This document shows, one piece after another, positions 40,068 through 49,259 of a DNA stretch of 64,000 bases. The notes under the pieces were generated by a model that saw only the letters and a list, made by a program, of their open reading frames with translations, searched no databases and had not been told where the DNA came from. Source of the DNA: Salisediminibacterium beveridgei (GTDB taxonomy: Bacteria > Bacillota > Bacilli > Bacillales > Salisediminibacteriaceae); assembly GCF_001721685.1 (NCBI RefSeq), contig NZ_CP012502.1:1922001-1986000 (forward strand), given 5' to 3'. The translations under genes and the position numbers were made by a program. Position 1 is the first letter of the stretch, and every line of letters begins with the position of its first letter.

Positions 40068-40552
40068 CAGGTATTCGCCTCACCTTCTTCAGGCTGTGCA
40101 ATCTTCTGTATGTCATCGACACTCAGTTCCTCACCGCTTCGGGTTAAAATTGTTGCTGCACCATTCTTGAATTTCACAGCTTGAACGATCGCTTCCATCG
40201 TTTCCATCCGTTTATTGCCGTCTTCTGTCTCAACTTCCTCCTGCCATTCAACAGATTTACCGATCATGTCGCTGTGTGAGAAAAATTGACCCTGTTGCTG
40301 GTTTTCAATGAACTTGGACATGTTCTCATTCATATTCGTCATTTGTTCCAAAGAAGTGAAATTCGCCATCTGTGCGATAAATTCTTTATCCTCCATCGGT
40401 TCAAGTGGATCCTGGTTTTGCAGCTGGGTGATAAGGAGTTTCAAAAAAGCATCCTTTCCCATATCCTGATTACCAGTTCCTTTTGCTTCTTGTTCTTTAA
40501 CGAAGTCTTCATAAAATAGACTGTTTGAATTTCCTGTTGGATTAATGGGCAT
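40067..40552 (-). CDS. flgD: Hook assembly scaffold FlgD
   Basis: Cap protein for hook assembly. The 161 residues show the N-terminal signature LGKDAFLKLL-type (DMGKDAFLKLLITQLQNQDP), EPMEDKEFIAQMANFTSLEQM, and a short C-terminal region with MIGKSVEWQEEV, lacking the large Ig/tudor domains of E. coli FlgD, as usual in Bacilli. It follows fliK by 20 bases and is overlapped by the next gene. Confidence 0.94.
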   Translation of the reverse strand: MPINPTGNSNSLFYEDFVKEQEAKGTGNQDMGKDAFLKLLITQLQNQDPLEPMEDKEFIAQMANFTSLEQMTNMNENMSKFIENQQQGQFFSHSDMIGKSVEWQEEVETEDGNKRMETMEAIVQAVKFKNGAATILTRSGEELSVDDIQKIAQPEEGEANT

Positions 40553-40572
40553 GTTGTTATCCTCCTTTACAT

Positions 40573-41871
40573 TTAGACCTCTTCATCAATACTGACTTCC
40601 AGAAGTGCGGAGAAATCGAGAACTTCTTCATCGTCCTGATCTTCTTCAAAATCCTGATCCTGTTTCATCTGTTCCTGATTTTCCTTCTCTTTTTCAGGTT
40701 CCTTAAACAGGGAATTAGTCTGTTGCTGTGTGACTTCCAAACGATCTACCTGGATATTCTGAGATTGGAAGGCTGTTCGTAACGACTGAAGCTGACCATC
40801 CAATAATTCTCGTGCTGCATGCGAGGAAGTCACCATACGGGCCACTAACGATCCGTTCACCATTTGTACCTGAATATCCAATCTTCCAAGTGATTGCGGA
40901 TGAAGTTTAATGGTCATCTGTTGAATCCCGTTAGACAGCTGTTGAAAGCTTCCCCTGGACAGCATGTTCTGGAACTGTTTGATAAAAGCATCCTGATTGG
41001 CACGTTCAGGCTGTGCCTGTTGCGTGAGAGAAGAACCCATCATCATTTGAAACCTTGCAAGTTGAGCGTTATTCGTATCGAGTAACAAACTCGGTCCTTG
41101 CTGAGTTGAATTGCTGTTACTGCTGGTTCTCGTATACAATTCCTTCAAAAATGCAAACTCCTGAAAACGTGATTGCTGTGAATTTTGCTGCGCGACCGGT
41201 TCAGGTGTCTTGGCCATTCGCTCGAACATCAATGCCCATTTCTGTTTCATCTGATTGACATTTATCTGCTGGTCAGGTTTCACATCCGGCAGCATCAGCT
41301 GTGTCAGTGAAGCTAGAAGTCCTTCTGCATGATTAAAGTAACCTGCAACTTCAGCACTCATGCTACTCACGTCTTCCATTGATTCCTGATCAAGAAAAGC
41401 CATCATCAGTAACAATTGAATTGGATCGGGTTCATCATCGCTTTTTGATTCTCCCTCAGCAGAGAATGTTAAAAGATCGGCAAAGGGAATCGTCATAGCA
41501 GTCAGATCATTCAAATCGCTTAACCATTCATCCGGCAGCACCCCTTCCCATTCATCCAGGAAACTTGAGATGAATGTCTCATCCACTTCCGAGAAGTCCT
41601 CCGGTAGTAATTCAAGCAGCTCGGTGAACAATTCCATTAACTCTCCCATTAAATGCTTTAATTCTGAAAGATCAATTTTTTCAGGATTCACCGTCTCAAG
41701 CTTGGCAAGCGCACTCTTGATGGCGTCTTGATCCCCTGAAGTCATCGCCTGCTTTAAAGAGGCCATAAAATCCGAACCCCCCGCCTTCGGTTTGTCAACG
41801 GCTTGATTTGATGGTGAGCTTACTTGAGGTTTTGCATTCAGCATTGTCGCCATTGCATTCATATTCATCAT
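40573..41871 (-). CDS. fliK: Flagellar hook-length control protein FliK
   Basis: Molecular ruler for the hook and partner of the FlhB switch. The 432 residues are low-complexity and Gln/Ser/Leu-rich over most of their length, with the conserved C-terminal FliK domain showing QMTIKLHPQSLGRLDIQVQM and ARMVTSSHAARELLDGQLQSLR. ATG 41871 follows GGGGGTG; a TTG six codons earlier lies within that site. Position between ylxF and flgD supports the call. Confidence 0.9.
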   Translation of the reverse strand: MMNMNAMATMLNAKPQVSSPSNQAVDKPKAGGSDFMASLKQAMTSGDQDAIKSALAKLETVNPEKIDLSELKHLMGELMELFTELLELLPEDFSEVDETFISSFLDEWEGVLPDEWLSDLNDLTAMTIPFADLLTFSAEGESKSDDEPDPIQLLLMMAFLDQESMEDVSSMSAEVAGYFNHAEGLLASLTQLMLPDVKPDQQINVNQMKQKWALMFERMAKTPEPVAQQNSQQSRFQEFAFLKELYTRTSSNSNSTQQGPSLLLDTNNAQLARFQMMMGSSLTQQAQPERANQDAFIKQFQNMLSRGSFQQLSNGIQQMTIKLHPQSLGRLDIQVQMVNGSLVARMVTSSHAARELLDGQLQSLRTAFQSQNIQVDRLEVTQQQTNSLFKEPEKEKENQEQMKQDQDFEEDQDDEEVLDFSALLEVSIDEEV

Positions 41872-41904
41872 TTTTTCACCCCCTTTCAATGGAATAAAGA
41901 GCGA

Positions 41905-42486
41905 TCATTCGGAGATCTGACTGAGTAGAACTGCAGCAGTTTCGGCTTCCATTCTTGAAAGGATGTCTGCGCGGGCGCGATTATTCATCAGTTGTAAATA
42001 GGTCACAGCCTGCTCTTCAGGAAGTTCTTCCATGATATCTGCAGCACGAGAAGCCGTCATTTCCTGAAGCGTTCTGACAATATCATTTAAGTCGGCTGAA
42101 GACGTCTCCGTGTCGACTTCCACACCTTCATCAGACATGTCATCACTTTGCATAACCAGCAGTTCTTCTTCAAGTTCTTCAATCTTTTCTTCCTGTGATT
42201 CTGTCTGACGTTCAAGGTTTTCTTTATCACGGATCAATGTCTCATTTTCCCTTTCAAGTTGAGCAATGTACGCTTCAGTGCTCAATTCTTCTTCTCCTCC
42301 TGTAACTTCCTCATTTTCAACAAAAGGCAGCGCAGATGCCGCACTCCTTACCTGATCCCCGATATTAAAACCAAGATAATACAAGACAACAGCAGCAAGA
42401 ATAATGGCAAAAACAGCTGGTATTAATACCACCATAAAAAAGACTTGAAGTTTACCCTCTGATTTTTTTTGATTTTGTTTACTCAT
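41905..42486 (-). CDS. ylxF: YlxF, MgtE-N-like flagellar operon protein
   Basis: A 193-residue protein with a membrane helix near 17-40 (VFFMVVLIPAVFAIILAAVVLYYL), a coiled coil near 65-110 (QLERENETLIRDKENLERQ) and a C-terminal MgtE-N-like helical repeat (AADIMEELPEEQAVTYLQLMNNRARADIL). Function is unknown; related MotE proteins in other bacteria chaperone the stator protein MotC. ATG 42486 follows AGGTGA at an aligned spacing of about seven; an ATG six codons upstream overlaps fliJ. Confidence 0.85.
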   Translation of the reverse strand: MSKQNQKKSEGKLQVFFMVVLIPAVFAIILAAVVLYYLGFNIGDQVRSAASALPFVENEEVTGGEEELSTEAYIAQLERENETLIRDKENLERQTESQEEKIEELEEELLVMQSDDMSDEGVEVDTETSSADLNDIVRTLQEMTASRAADIMEELPEEQAVTYLQLMNNRARADILSRMEAETAAVLLSQISE

Positions 42487-42500
42487 ACCCTCACCTGATT

Positions 42501-42938
42501 TCATCGCCTGACAAATTGTTGGACAGATATTTCATCGAGAAATTTCAATTCCTCGCGTTTCTCATCCTCAACATACTGATTATATTGAATCTCTTTCATC
42601 TTCTCGTATTTCTTATGATCGACTGATTTTGTAATCGACAGTTTTTCCTTATCACTCATTATTTTTCTCGCACGTTGGGTTTGCCATTGAAGCGCATTAA
42701 TTTCTTTTTGCAAATGAGCAAGTATTTCTTCATTTTGCTGAATTTGAGCAATTGGCAATCCCTGTTGTAGTTTTAATGCCTGACTTTCAATCAGTTCTTC
42801 TTTTTGTTTCAGTACCTCGTATAATTGAGTTGCAACAGATTCAAACTGTTCAACGGCTTCGGAGTGTTGTTTTTGAGCATCATTTTTTTCCCTGTCCTTG
42901 TATTCCATGACTTTTTGAAGTGAATATTGAAATGACAT
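42501..42938 (-). CDS. fliJ: Flagellar export chaperone/stalk protein FliJ
   Basis: Coiled-coil stalk in the FliI ATPase ring. The 145 residues are almost wholly helical and charged, beginning MSFQYSLQKVMEYKDREKNDAQ, the usual FliJ opening, and ending EELKFLDEISVQQFVRR. It lies 12 bases after fliI and overlaps the earlier possible start of ylxF. Confidence 0.92.
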   Translation of the reverse strand: MSFQYSLQKVMEYKDREKNDAQKQHSEAVEQFESVATQLYEVLKQKEELIESQALKLQQGLPIAQIQQNEEILAHLQKEINALQWQTQRARKIMSDKEKLSITKSVDHKKYEKMKEIQYNQYVEDEKREELKFLDEISVQQFVRR

Positions 42939-42950
42939 TCATTCCCTCCT

Positions 42951-44255
42951 CTACCCGAACTGACCTACCAGTTGATTTCGAATATCTTTATACGAAAAAG
43001 CTTCATTCATCTCCTGAATCAGAAAACTGTTTACTTCCGGATAGCGTTTGATCGCTTCATCCACTTCCGGATTTGAACCCTTCTTGTAGGCACCAATGTT
43101 GATCAGGTCTTCAGAATCCCGATATGTCGCCAATATCTGACGGGTTTTATCTGCCGCGATACGGTGTTCGTCATCCACCAGTTCATTCATAATCCTGCTG
43201 ATACTGCTGAGGGGATTAATCGCTGGAAAATGTCCTTTGTTTGCCAACTTCCGGTCAAGAACCAGATGGCCATCCAATATCCCTCTTACAGAATCTGCGA
43301 TCGGCTCATTCATATCATCACCATCCACCAACACCGTATAAAAAGCTGTGATCGAACCAGCTTCACTCATCCCACTTCGTTCAAGCAGTCTTGGTAACAA
43401 CGCGAATACAGAGGGCGTATACCCTTTTGTTGTAGGCGGCTCACCAATGGCAAGACCAATTTCCCGTTGTGCCATCGCTACGCGTGTGATTGAATCCATC
43501 ATCAGGTTTACATCATAGCCTTGTGCCCTGAAATATTCACTGATCGCAGTTGCTGTCATGGCACCTTTAATTCTCATTAAAGGCGGTTGATCGGATGTAG
43601 CTACCACAACAATTGTATTCTTCAGGCCTTCGTTACTCAGATCACGTTCAATGAAATCTCTCACTTCCCGGCCCCGTTCTCCAATCAGCGCAATCACATT
43701 TATATCAGCCTCAGAACTTTTGGCTATCATCGCCATTAATGTACTTTTACCTACACCACTTCCGGCAAAAATGCCCATCCGTTGTCCTTTTCCAACTGTA
43801 AATAATCCATCTATCGCCTTTACACCAAGTGCGAGTGGTTCAGTGATTCTCGGTCGGGTCATTGGATTCGGAGGTAAATTATCTGTCGAATAGTACTGGT
43901 TACCAATACGTTCATCCCCGCCAAGGAAGTCACGGCCAAGGCTGTCTACGACTGTTCCGATCATATCATGACCCACTTTAATATCGAGTGGTCTGCCAAG
44001 CGTTTCCACCAGACTGCCGGCAGCGATATCTGAAATTCGATCAAAGGGCATCAGTAATACTTTCTCTTCACGAAATCCAACGACTTCTGCTAAAATTTTC
44101 TTTTGGTGACGCTGAATATGAATGAGGCAAAGTTCTCCTACTGATGCCTGCGGACCTTTGGATTCAATCATTAAACCTACTACCTGCGAGACTTTACCGT
44201 AAAACTTGAATGGTGACGCCTGTTTAATCGACTGTAGTAATACCTCTTTATTCAT
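42951..44255 (-). CDS. fliI: Flagellum-specific ATPase FliI
   Basis: F1-like ATPase of flagellar export. The 434 residues contain Walker A GIFAGSGVGKSTLMAMIA near 160, the catalytic IGERGREVRDFIE, Walker B VNLMMDSITRVAMAQ and PPTTKGYTPSVFALLPRLLER. The ATG at 44255 overlaps the fliH stop (ATGAATAA); an ATG four codons earlier is possible. Confidence 0.96.
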   Translation of the reverse strand: MNKEVLLQSIKQASPFKFYGKVSQVVGLMIESKGPQASVGELCLIHIQRHQKKILAEVVGFREEKVLLMPFDRISDIAAGSLVETLGRPLDIKVGHDMIGTVVDSLGRDFLGGDERIGNQYYSTDNLPPNPMTRPRITEPLALGVKAIDGLFTVGKGQRMGIFAGSGVGKSTLMAMIAKSSEADINVIALIGERGREVRDFIERDLSNEGLKNTIVVVATSDQPPLMRIKGAMTATAISEYFRAQGYDVNLMMDSITRVAMAQREIGLAIGEPPTTKGYTPSVFALLPRLLERSGMSEAGSITAFYTVLVDGDDMNEPIADSVRGILDGHLVLDRKLANKGHFPAINPLSSISRIMNELVDDEHRIAADKTRQILATYRDSEDLINIGAYKKGSNPEVDEAIKRYPEVNSFLIQEMNEAFSYKDIRNQLVGQFG

Positions 44256-45051
44256 GAATAGCGCCATCTTTCAGCACTTCAAACAAAGCATGGCGAATCT
44301 CAAGCAGTTGAGTGTCCATAGAAGCATCGACCCTTCCAAACGGTGTCTCAAGAACACACTGATGCCCTGAAAGTTGTTCATCCGGTAAAATGATCAGCTC
44401 ACCAACGTGAACAGCTACTTCCTGAAGCTCCCTTTGCCCTTGTATCGTCATCGGATACCAATCTGGTGGAACGTAGACTTTCACTTCCTCTTGCTCCCTC
44501 ACTTCATATATGGCTTGTTTAACCATGTGAAGCCAGGTTTCCGGATGTGTTTCCACCGTTTTCCCGAGAATTCTGGATGCTACCGCAACAGAAAGCTCAA
44601 GAATATCCGGTTCGGCTTCCTCAATTCTCCGGACCACATCATGCCTCGCCAGTTCAATCATCTGCCTTGCTTCCTGGATCTGTTCATCGCATTGCGTCTT
44701 CCCCTGTTCGATGCCTTCCTGATGCCCTTGATTAAAACCATTTTCGGCAGCTTCGTTGAAAATCTGCTCTGCCTGTTGATTCATTTCCTGGCGAATTACG
44801 GCGGCTTCCTCTTCAAACTGACGCCACTGATTGTTTAATTCTTCTTCTTTTCTTTGCAGTTCCTCTTCACGCATTTTGATTTCAGATTCTTTTCCTTGCG
44901 CCAATCTCGTCTTCCGCTCTTCGTCCGATTCAACGCGCTCATTTGCATGTTCGCTGGTATAAAATGACGGAAGCTCAACTTTCTTCAAGCGGATTTCTCT
45001 TTGATCCGTACCTGTTTCGTTTGGTTTATAAGATTTAATCACTCTAGACAA
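44248..45051 (-). CDS. fliH: Flagellar export ATPase regulator FliH
   Basis: Binds and regulates FliI. The 267 residues are Glu/Gln-rich coiled coil at about 55-150 followed by a FliH/V-ATPase-E-like C-terminal domain (ILELSVAVASRILGKTVETHP). The start is debatable: I choose the TTG at 45051, nine bases after AGGAG, giving MSRVIKSYK; an ATG at 45060 lies too close to the same site, and the longer frame inside fliG is not credible. It overlaps fliG by eight bases. Confidence 0.85.
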   Translation of the reverse strand: MSRVIKSYKPNETGTDQREIRLKKVELPSFYTSEHANERVESDEERKTRLAQGKESEIKMREEELQRKEEELNNQWRQFEEEAAVIRQEMNQQAEQIFNEAAENGFNQGHQEGIEQGKTQCDEQIQEARQMIELARHDVVRRIEEAEPDILELSVAVASRILGKTVETHPETWLHMVKQAIYEVREQEEVKVYVPPDWYPMTIQGQRELQEVAVHVGELIILPDEQLSGHQCVLETPFGRVDASMDTQLLEIRHALFEVLKDGAIHE

Positions 45052-46054
45052 TGATATCATCTCCTCCACCACGTGCGATGACGATTTCACCAGCCTCTTC
45101 CAGTCTTCGGATGACAGCCACAATTCGAGTTTGGGCTTCCTCGACATCCCTTAATCGGACAGGCCCCATGAACTCCATCTCTTCTCGGAACGTGTCCGAC
45201 ATTCGCTGTGACATGTTATTGAAGACCGTCTCTTTTACTTCCTCGCTGGCCACTTTCAAAGACAACTGCAGGTCTTCATTCTCAACGTCTCGTATCACCC
45301 TTTGAATCGAGCGATTATCCAGGGTCACGATATCTTCGAATACAAACATCCGCTTCTTGATTTCCTCAGCTAATTCAGGATCCTGAATCTCAAGAGCATC
45401 CAGAATCGTTCGCTCAGTACTGCGGTCCACACTGTTCAAAACTTCCACAACGGCTTCAATGCCGCCGGCCTGAGTATAATCCTGTGTAACAGTCGATGAT
45501 AGTTTTTTCTCAAGGATACTCTCCACTTCATTAACGATTTCCGGCGAAGTGCTGTCCATTAAGGCAATTCTTTTTGCAACATCCGCCTGTACCTCTTGTG
45601 GCAAGTCAGACAGTATCTGCCCGGATTGTTCGCTGCTCAAGTATGAGAGGATCAATGCGATCGTCTGTGGATGTTCGTTTTGAATAAAGTTGAAAATCTG
45701 CTGTGCATCTGCTTTTCTGGCAAAATCAAACGGTCTGACCTGCAGTGTGGAAGTTAATCGATTGATGATCTGCATTGCCTCATCGTTTCCTAAGGCCTTC
45801 TCAAGAACATCCTTCGCATAACCAATTCCACCCTGAGTAATATAATCTTGGGCAATTGCCATTTGATGAAATTCTTCGACTATATCATCTTTCATCCCCT
45901 GATCTATTTTTCTGACACCTGCGATTTCCAAGGTCAATTTCTCAATCTCTTCTTCAGAAAGATGCTTATAAACATTGGCAGAAACATCCGGGCCCAATGA
46001 AATCAATAGAATCGCCGCTTTTTGTTTTCCTGTCAATTCCTGTTTTCTTGCCAT
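45044..46054 (-). CDS. fliG: Flagellar motor switch protein FliG
   Basis: C-ring torque protein linking the MS ring to the stator. The 336 residues include LTGKQKAAILLISLGPDVSANVYK, the EHPQTIALILSYLSSEQSGQIL middle domain and the charged C-terminal torque helix around RTILDALEIQDPELAEEIKKRMFVFEDI. Normal length. The end overlaps the fliH start, as in related operons. Confidence 0.97.
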   Translation of the reverse strand: MARKQELTGKQKAAILLISLGPDVSANVYKHLSEEEIEKLTLEIAGVRKIDQGMKDDIVEEFHQMAIAQDYITQGGIGYAKDVLEKALGNDEAMQIINRLTSTLQVRPFDFARKADAQQIFNFIQNEHPQTIALILSYLSSEQSGQILSDLPQEVQADVAKRIALMDSTSPEIVNEVESILEKKLSSTVTQDYTQAGGIEAVVEVLNSVDRSTERTILDALEIQDPELAEEIKKRMFVFEDIVTLDNRSIQRVIRDVENEDLQLSLKVASEEVKETVFNNMSQRMSDTFREEMEFMGPVRLRDVEEAQTRIVAVIRRLEEAGEIVIARGGGDDIIV

Positions 46055-46071
46055 AGGCGGCTCCTCACTCC

Positions 46072-47661
46072 TTAATTATCATCTGACAGCCAGGTACGGA
46101 TGAGCTTAGAAAATTCATCCGGCTTATCTTTAGCCAAATCTTCAAGCTGCTGACGTCTCGCACCCTCTTCTGTTTGAGCTTTCTTTTCAATCGGTGGAAG
46201 TCTGAAATCGTCTTCTTGTTCAGTAAGTGTTTCCTTAACCACTTCCTGATTATTACGACGCATCAGAATGACGATTAATACAACCACAGCCAGTGCAAGA
46301 ACTCCCACTATATAATACCAAGTTGGAATGCCTGTTGGCGGATCTTCAAATTCCGCTCGGCCAAAGAATTCCTGTGGTGAGACCAGAACACGTTCTGCAA
46401 GCTCCTCGTCGCCCCATTCGCCTGTTATATCAGTTGAAATGGACGTTCGAACGATCTGGCTGAGCATCGCTTGAATATCATCGACAGTCTGCTGAGGTAA
46501 GGAACCAATATCTTCCGGATCCGGAGGTTCTACCATAACTTGGATACTGATGTCTCTTAAATCATATGGCGATTCTGTAATTTCCCGGTGAATTCGGTTC
46601 ACATCATTATTGATGCGTTCTTCAATCCGTTCATAGTCCCCTTCACCTGCACCACCTGCTGCTCCAGGAAAGTTTGGAATATCATCCTCCCCTGCACCTG
46701 GTACTCCTCCGTCTGCCACATCTTCACCCGAATAGGTTTCTGTAATGCGCTCAACACTGACAGCAATACCTTCAATGTTCTCTTCATCGACGGGTTCAAC
46801 CAGATCCTCGGTGCGATTTTCTTCCGTGAAATCAAGATCTGTACTGACGCTGACAAGAACCTTATCCGGACCCATCATCGTCCCCAGCATTTGCTGCAAA
46901 TCCCTTTGCAGGTCCCGTTCAATATCCCTTTGAATCGCTCTATGCTGTTCATAGACGGACAATGTTGAATCCGTTCCCCCTGGCTGTTCGTCCATTTCAA
47001 GATACCTCGAAAACTGATCCATGATCACGATGTTTTCAGTGGATAAATTTGGTACACTTCGCGACGCCAGATGGTAAAGAGAGCGAATCTGCGATTCATC
47101 CAGGGTATAACCTGCCTGCATGTTTAATAATATTGATGCCGTGGCTTCTGATTCGGCCTCCTGCAACCAGACGCTTTCTTCAGGCAGAGTAATCATGACC
47201 TGGGCATTCTGTATTCCATCAACATTTCGGATCAAATCTTCGAGGGTGGATTGCAGTGCTGCCCTTTCAAGTAACTCAAATTCACTATCCGTTGTCCCAA
47301 AACCCATGTTGTCACCGAAAGTGCTGTAATCAATCCGGCCTGATTGAGGTATCCCTTCAGCAGCAAGTTCAACTTTCAAATTATCCACATTGGTTTCAGA
47401 TACCATGATGGTTGTTCCATCTGCCGAGACTTCATTTTGTATTCCTCGATTATCCAGATTTGCTTTTATTTCACCAGTCTCCTGGACTGTCAGGTTTGAA
47501 TACAACGGGACAAGGTTCGTTCTTGAACCGACCCAGGAGAGGGCAATTATAAATGCAATCACAAGAACAACCGAACTGATTAACAACCCTTTTTGTTTCT
47601 GTGAGCGGGATTGCCAGAATTCAGTTGTCTTTTGGCGATATTCCATGACTTTTTCGTTCAT
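46072..47661 (-). CDS. fliF: Flagellar MS-ring protein FliF
   Basis: Forms the MS ring that nucleates the basal body. The 529 residues have two membrane helices (about 25-45 and 443-463), ring-building domains between them with ALQSTLEDLIRNVDGIQNAQVMITLPEESVW and a Gly/Pro/Glu-rich loop near 300-335, and a C-terminal FliG-binding tail EEGARRQQLEDLAKDKPDEF. AGGAGG precedes the ATG. A 173-base gap separates it from fliE. Confidence 0.96.
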   Translation of the reverse strand: MNEKVMEYRQKTTEFWQSRSQKQKGLLISSVVLVIAFIIALSWVGSRTNLVPLYSNLTVQETGEIKANLDNRGIQNEVSADGTTIMVSETNVDNLKVELAAEGIPQSGRIDYSTFGDNMGFGTTDSEFELLERAALQSTLEDLIRNVDGIQNAQVMITLPEESVWLQEAESEATASILLNMQAGYTLDESQIRSLYHLASRSVPNLSTENIVIMDQFSRYLEMDEQPGGTDSTLSVYEQHRAIQRDIERDLQRDLQQMLGTMMGPDKVLVSVSTDLDFTEENRTEDLVEPVDEENIEGIAVSVERITETYSGEDVADGGVPGAGEDDIPNFPGAAGGAGEGDYERIEERINNDVNRIHREITESPYDLRDISIQVMVEPPDPEDIGSLPQQTVDDIQAMLSQIVRTSISTDITGEWGDEELAERVLVSPQEFFGRAEFEDPPTGIPTWYYIVGVLALAVVVLIVILMRRNNQEVVKETLTEQEDDFRLPPIEKKAQTEEGARRQQLEDLAKDKPDEFSKLIRTWLSDDN

Positions 47662-47749
47662 TGCTCCTCCTACATTACCGCTCGTACATCTCTTTTTTTT
47701 GAAGTGATGCAGCCATCATCAATAAAATTAAATTTTTTTAAAAAATAAA

Positions 47750-47776
47750 TAAAGATTTTCCAGATCTCTCCGATAT
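47750..47776 (+). promoter_or_regulatory. Candidate SigD promoter facing into fliE (antisense)
   Basis: On the plus strand TAAA (47750-47753), 15 bases, TCCGATAT (47769-47776), against the B. subtilis SigD consensus TAAA-N15-GCCGATAT: 11 of 12 positions at ideal spacing. It is preceded by an A/T tract and would transcribe towards fliE, antisense to the operon. A perfect TATAAT also lies at 47778-47783 on the same strand. Confidence 0.45.
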
Positions 47777-47778
47777 GT

Positions 47779-47787
47779 ATAATAGCA
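47779..47787 (-). promoter_or_regulatory. Possible internal extended -10 upstream of fliF
   Basis: Minus strand TGCTATTAT matches an extended -10, 118 bases before fliF, but no recognisable -35 lies 16-18 bases upstream. It overlaps the plus-strand SigD-like element. Weak. Confidence 0.2.
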
Positions 47788-47791
47788 TTAG

Positions 47792-47827
47792 AATCACCCC
47801 AATATACAATTGTGAAATGGGGTGATT
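47792..47827. repeat. Inverted repeat between fliE and fliF
   Basis: A perfect 10-bp inverted repeat (AATCACCCCA on the plus strand at 47792-47801 with TGGGGTGATT at 47818-47827) encloses 16 bases, just after the fliE stop. No T run follows in either direction. It could be an mRNA processing or stability hairpin, or lie in the 5' part of an antisense transcript from the SigD-like promoter. Confidence 0.65.
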
Positions 47828-47834
47828 AAGATAT

Positions 47835-48146
47835 TTATACTTGCATACGCATGATTTCCTGATAGGCTTCAATGACTTTATCGCGAACTTCCACAGTCGT
47901 CTCCAGTGTAATTGTTGCTTTTTGAGCCGTGATCATTACTTCATGCAAATCGACATCCTCACCTCTTGCCATACGTTCAGTCATGATCTGTGAATCGACC
48001 TGTTTGTCATTCACGTCTGTAATGGCGTCATTTAACCACGTTTTGAAAGTCTGTTGTGCATCATGAGACGTCACTTGCCTGTTGGGCTGGACCTGCGAAG
48101 CAGGAGACATGACTGAATTCATCCGTGCAATTTGATCCATGTTCAT
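47835..48146 (-). CDS. fliE: Flagellar hook-basal body complex protein FliE
   Basis: Adapter between the MS ring and rod. The 103 residues end with the family signature ITLETTVEVRDKVIEAYQEIMRMQV and contain ANDAITDVNDKQVDSQ-like core residues. GGAGGGG precedes the ATG by five bases. It follows flgC by 11 bases. Confidence 0.95.
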   Translation of the reverse strand: MNMDQIARMNSVMSPASQVQPNRQVTSHDAQQTFKTWLNDAITDVNDKQVDSQIMTERMARGEDVDLHEVMITAQKATITLETTVEVRDKVIEAYQEIMRMQV

Positions 48147-48157
48147 TTAATCCCCTC

Positions 48158-48613
48158 CTATCTGCCGAGCTCCAGTGCTTTCATCAGCATATTTTTATGT
48201 GCATCAAAACTGGTCACACCCGCTTCATAACTCCGTGTTGCACTCATTAAATCCATCATCTCTTTTAGAGGATCAACATTCGGAAGTTCGACATAACCCT
48301 CTTCGTTCGCATCCGGATGCTCCGGTTGATACTGCTGCCTGAATGGTGACTGATCTTCTATAATCCGCCCAACCTTGACACCTTCACCGGTATTCTCTGT
48401 ACGATTGACAGCCTGTTGAAAATGATCCTGGAAACGGCTCCCTGAATTTTTGTTTGATTCAAGCGTAACCATTTTGCGACGGTAAGGTTCCCACTCACCA
48501 TCCACATTTCTTCCCCTGGTGGATTCGGCATTTGCCATGTTGGCTGAGACTACATCCATTCGAAGTCGCTGGGACGTTAAACCGGATGCCGATACATTCA
48601 TACCATGAAACAT
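48158..48613 (-). CDS. flgC: Flagellar basal body rod protein FlgC
   Basis: Proximal rod subunit. The 151 residues carry the rod signature SGLTSQRLRMDVVSANMANAES near the N-terminus, VDPLKEMMDLMSATRSYEAGV and the terminal ALELGR typical of FlgC. GGGAGG precedes the ATG. Order flgB-flgC-fliE is standard. Confidence 0.96.
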   Translation of the reverse strand: MFHGMNVSASGLTSQRLRMDVVSANMANAESTRGRNVDGEWEPYRRKMVTLESNKNSGSRFQDHFQQAVNRTENTGEGVKVGRIIEDQSPFRQQYQPEHPDANEEGYVELPNVDPLKEMMDLMSATRSYEAGVTSFDAHKNMLMKALELGR

Positions 48614-48619
48614 GCTTGA

Positions 48620-49024
48620 TTACCTCCCTCTTCCGATCGCAGTGCGAACGCTGTTAAAACGGCCATTCATCCGGTCAATTAATGCATTGTAATACAGTTG
48701 GTTTTCTGCCATATCTGCCATTTCCTTATCGATATCGACGTTATTCCCATTATGGTTGTATTGTGTATTGGACCTTTGGATTATATGAGGGGATTCGTTT
48801 GAAGGTTGACCACCGAATTCAAAGTGCCGCTCATCTCTTCTGTTAGCCTGCAAGCTCTGATCATTCATCGCCTGCTGAAGCTGATGATTAAAAACAGTCT
48901 TTTTAGCACTGTAATTGGGCGTATCAACATTGGCCACATTATTGGAAATGGTGTCTTGCCTCCTGGCCGAAGCATGCAAAGAGGTTTCAAGTAACTGGTT
49001 TAATGAGTTATTCAGTATCTCCAA
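48620..49024 (-). CDS. flgB: Flagellar basal body rod protein FlgB
   Basis: Proximal rod subunit and first gene of the fla/che operon. The 134 residues have the rod signature LHASARRQDTISNNVANVDTPNY and the C-terminal ENQLYYNALIDRMNGRFNSVRTAI. The start is a TTG at 49024, nine bases after GGAAGG, with no nearby ATG; the weak start may limit FlgB synthesis. Confidence 0.95.
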   Translation of the reverse strand: MEILNNSLNQLLETSLHASARRQDTISNNVANVDTPNYSAKKTVFNHQLQQAMNDQSLQANRRDERHFEFGGQPSNESPHIIQRSNTQYNHNGNNVDIDKEMADMAENQLYYNALIDRMNGRFNSVRTAIGRGR

Positions 49025-49077
49025 TCCCCATCACCTTCCTTTTTTAAATTCCTTTTCTCACATTTCGTACCAAGAGT

Positions 49078-49106
49078 ATTGTACCGTTCATGAAGAATCA
49101 TGTCGA
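49078..49106 (-). promoter_or_regulatory. Sigma-A promoter of the fla/che operon
   Basis: Minus strand TCGACA (49106-49101), 17 bases, TACAAT (49083-49078): 5/6 and 5/6 matches at ideal spacing. The predicted start near 49071 is about 47 bases before flgB. It probably drives the whole 30 kb operon; no SigD promoter is evident in this 284-base gap. Confidence 0.8.
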
Positions 49107-49259
49107 ATGTCATAAGAACCAGATGAAATTAGGCCAAATCAATAGTTCCATCACTTGAATTATGTGATAACGATGTAAATTAAAGCAGGAATCATCAACC
49201 ATAACACAAACTTTATCACAATTTATTTATATTCTGTTATTTATAAAAGAAAATACGAG

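Noticed and set aside
49222..49240. Possible CodY box (AATTTTCWGAAAATT-like) upstream of flgB
   Set aside because: Best match has only about 10 of 15 positions in a very AT-rich stretch and lies about 150 bases upstream of the promoter; not distinguishable from chance.
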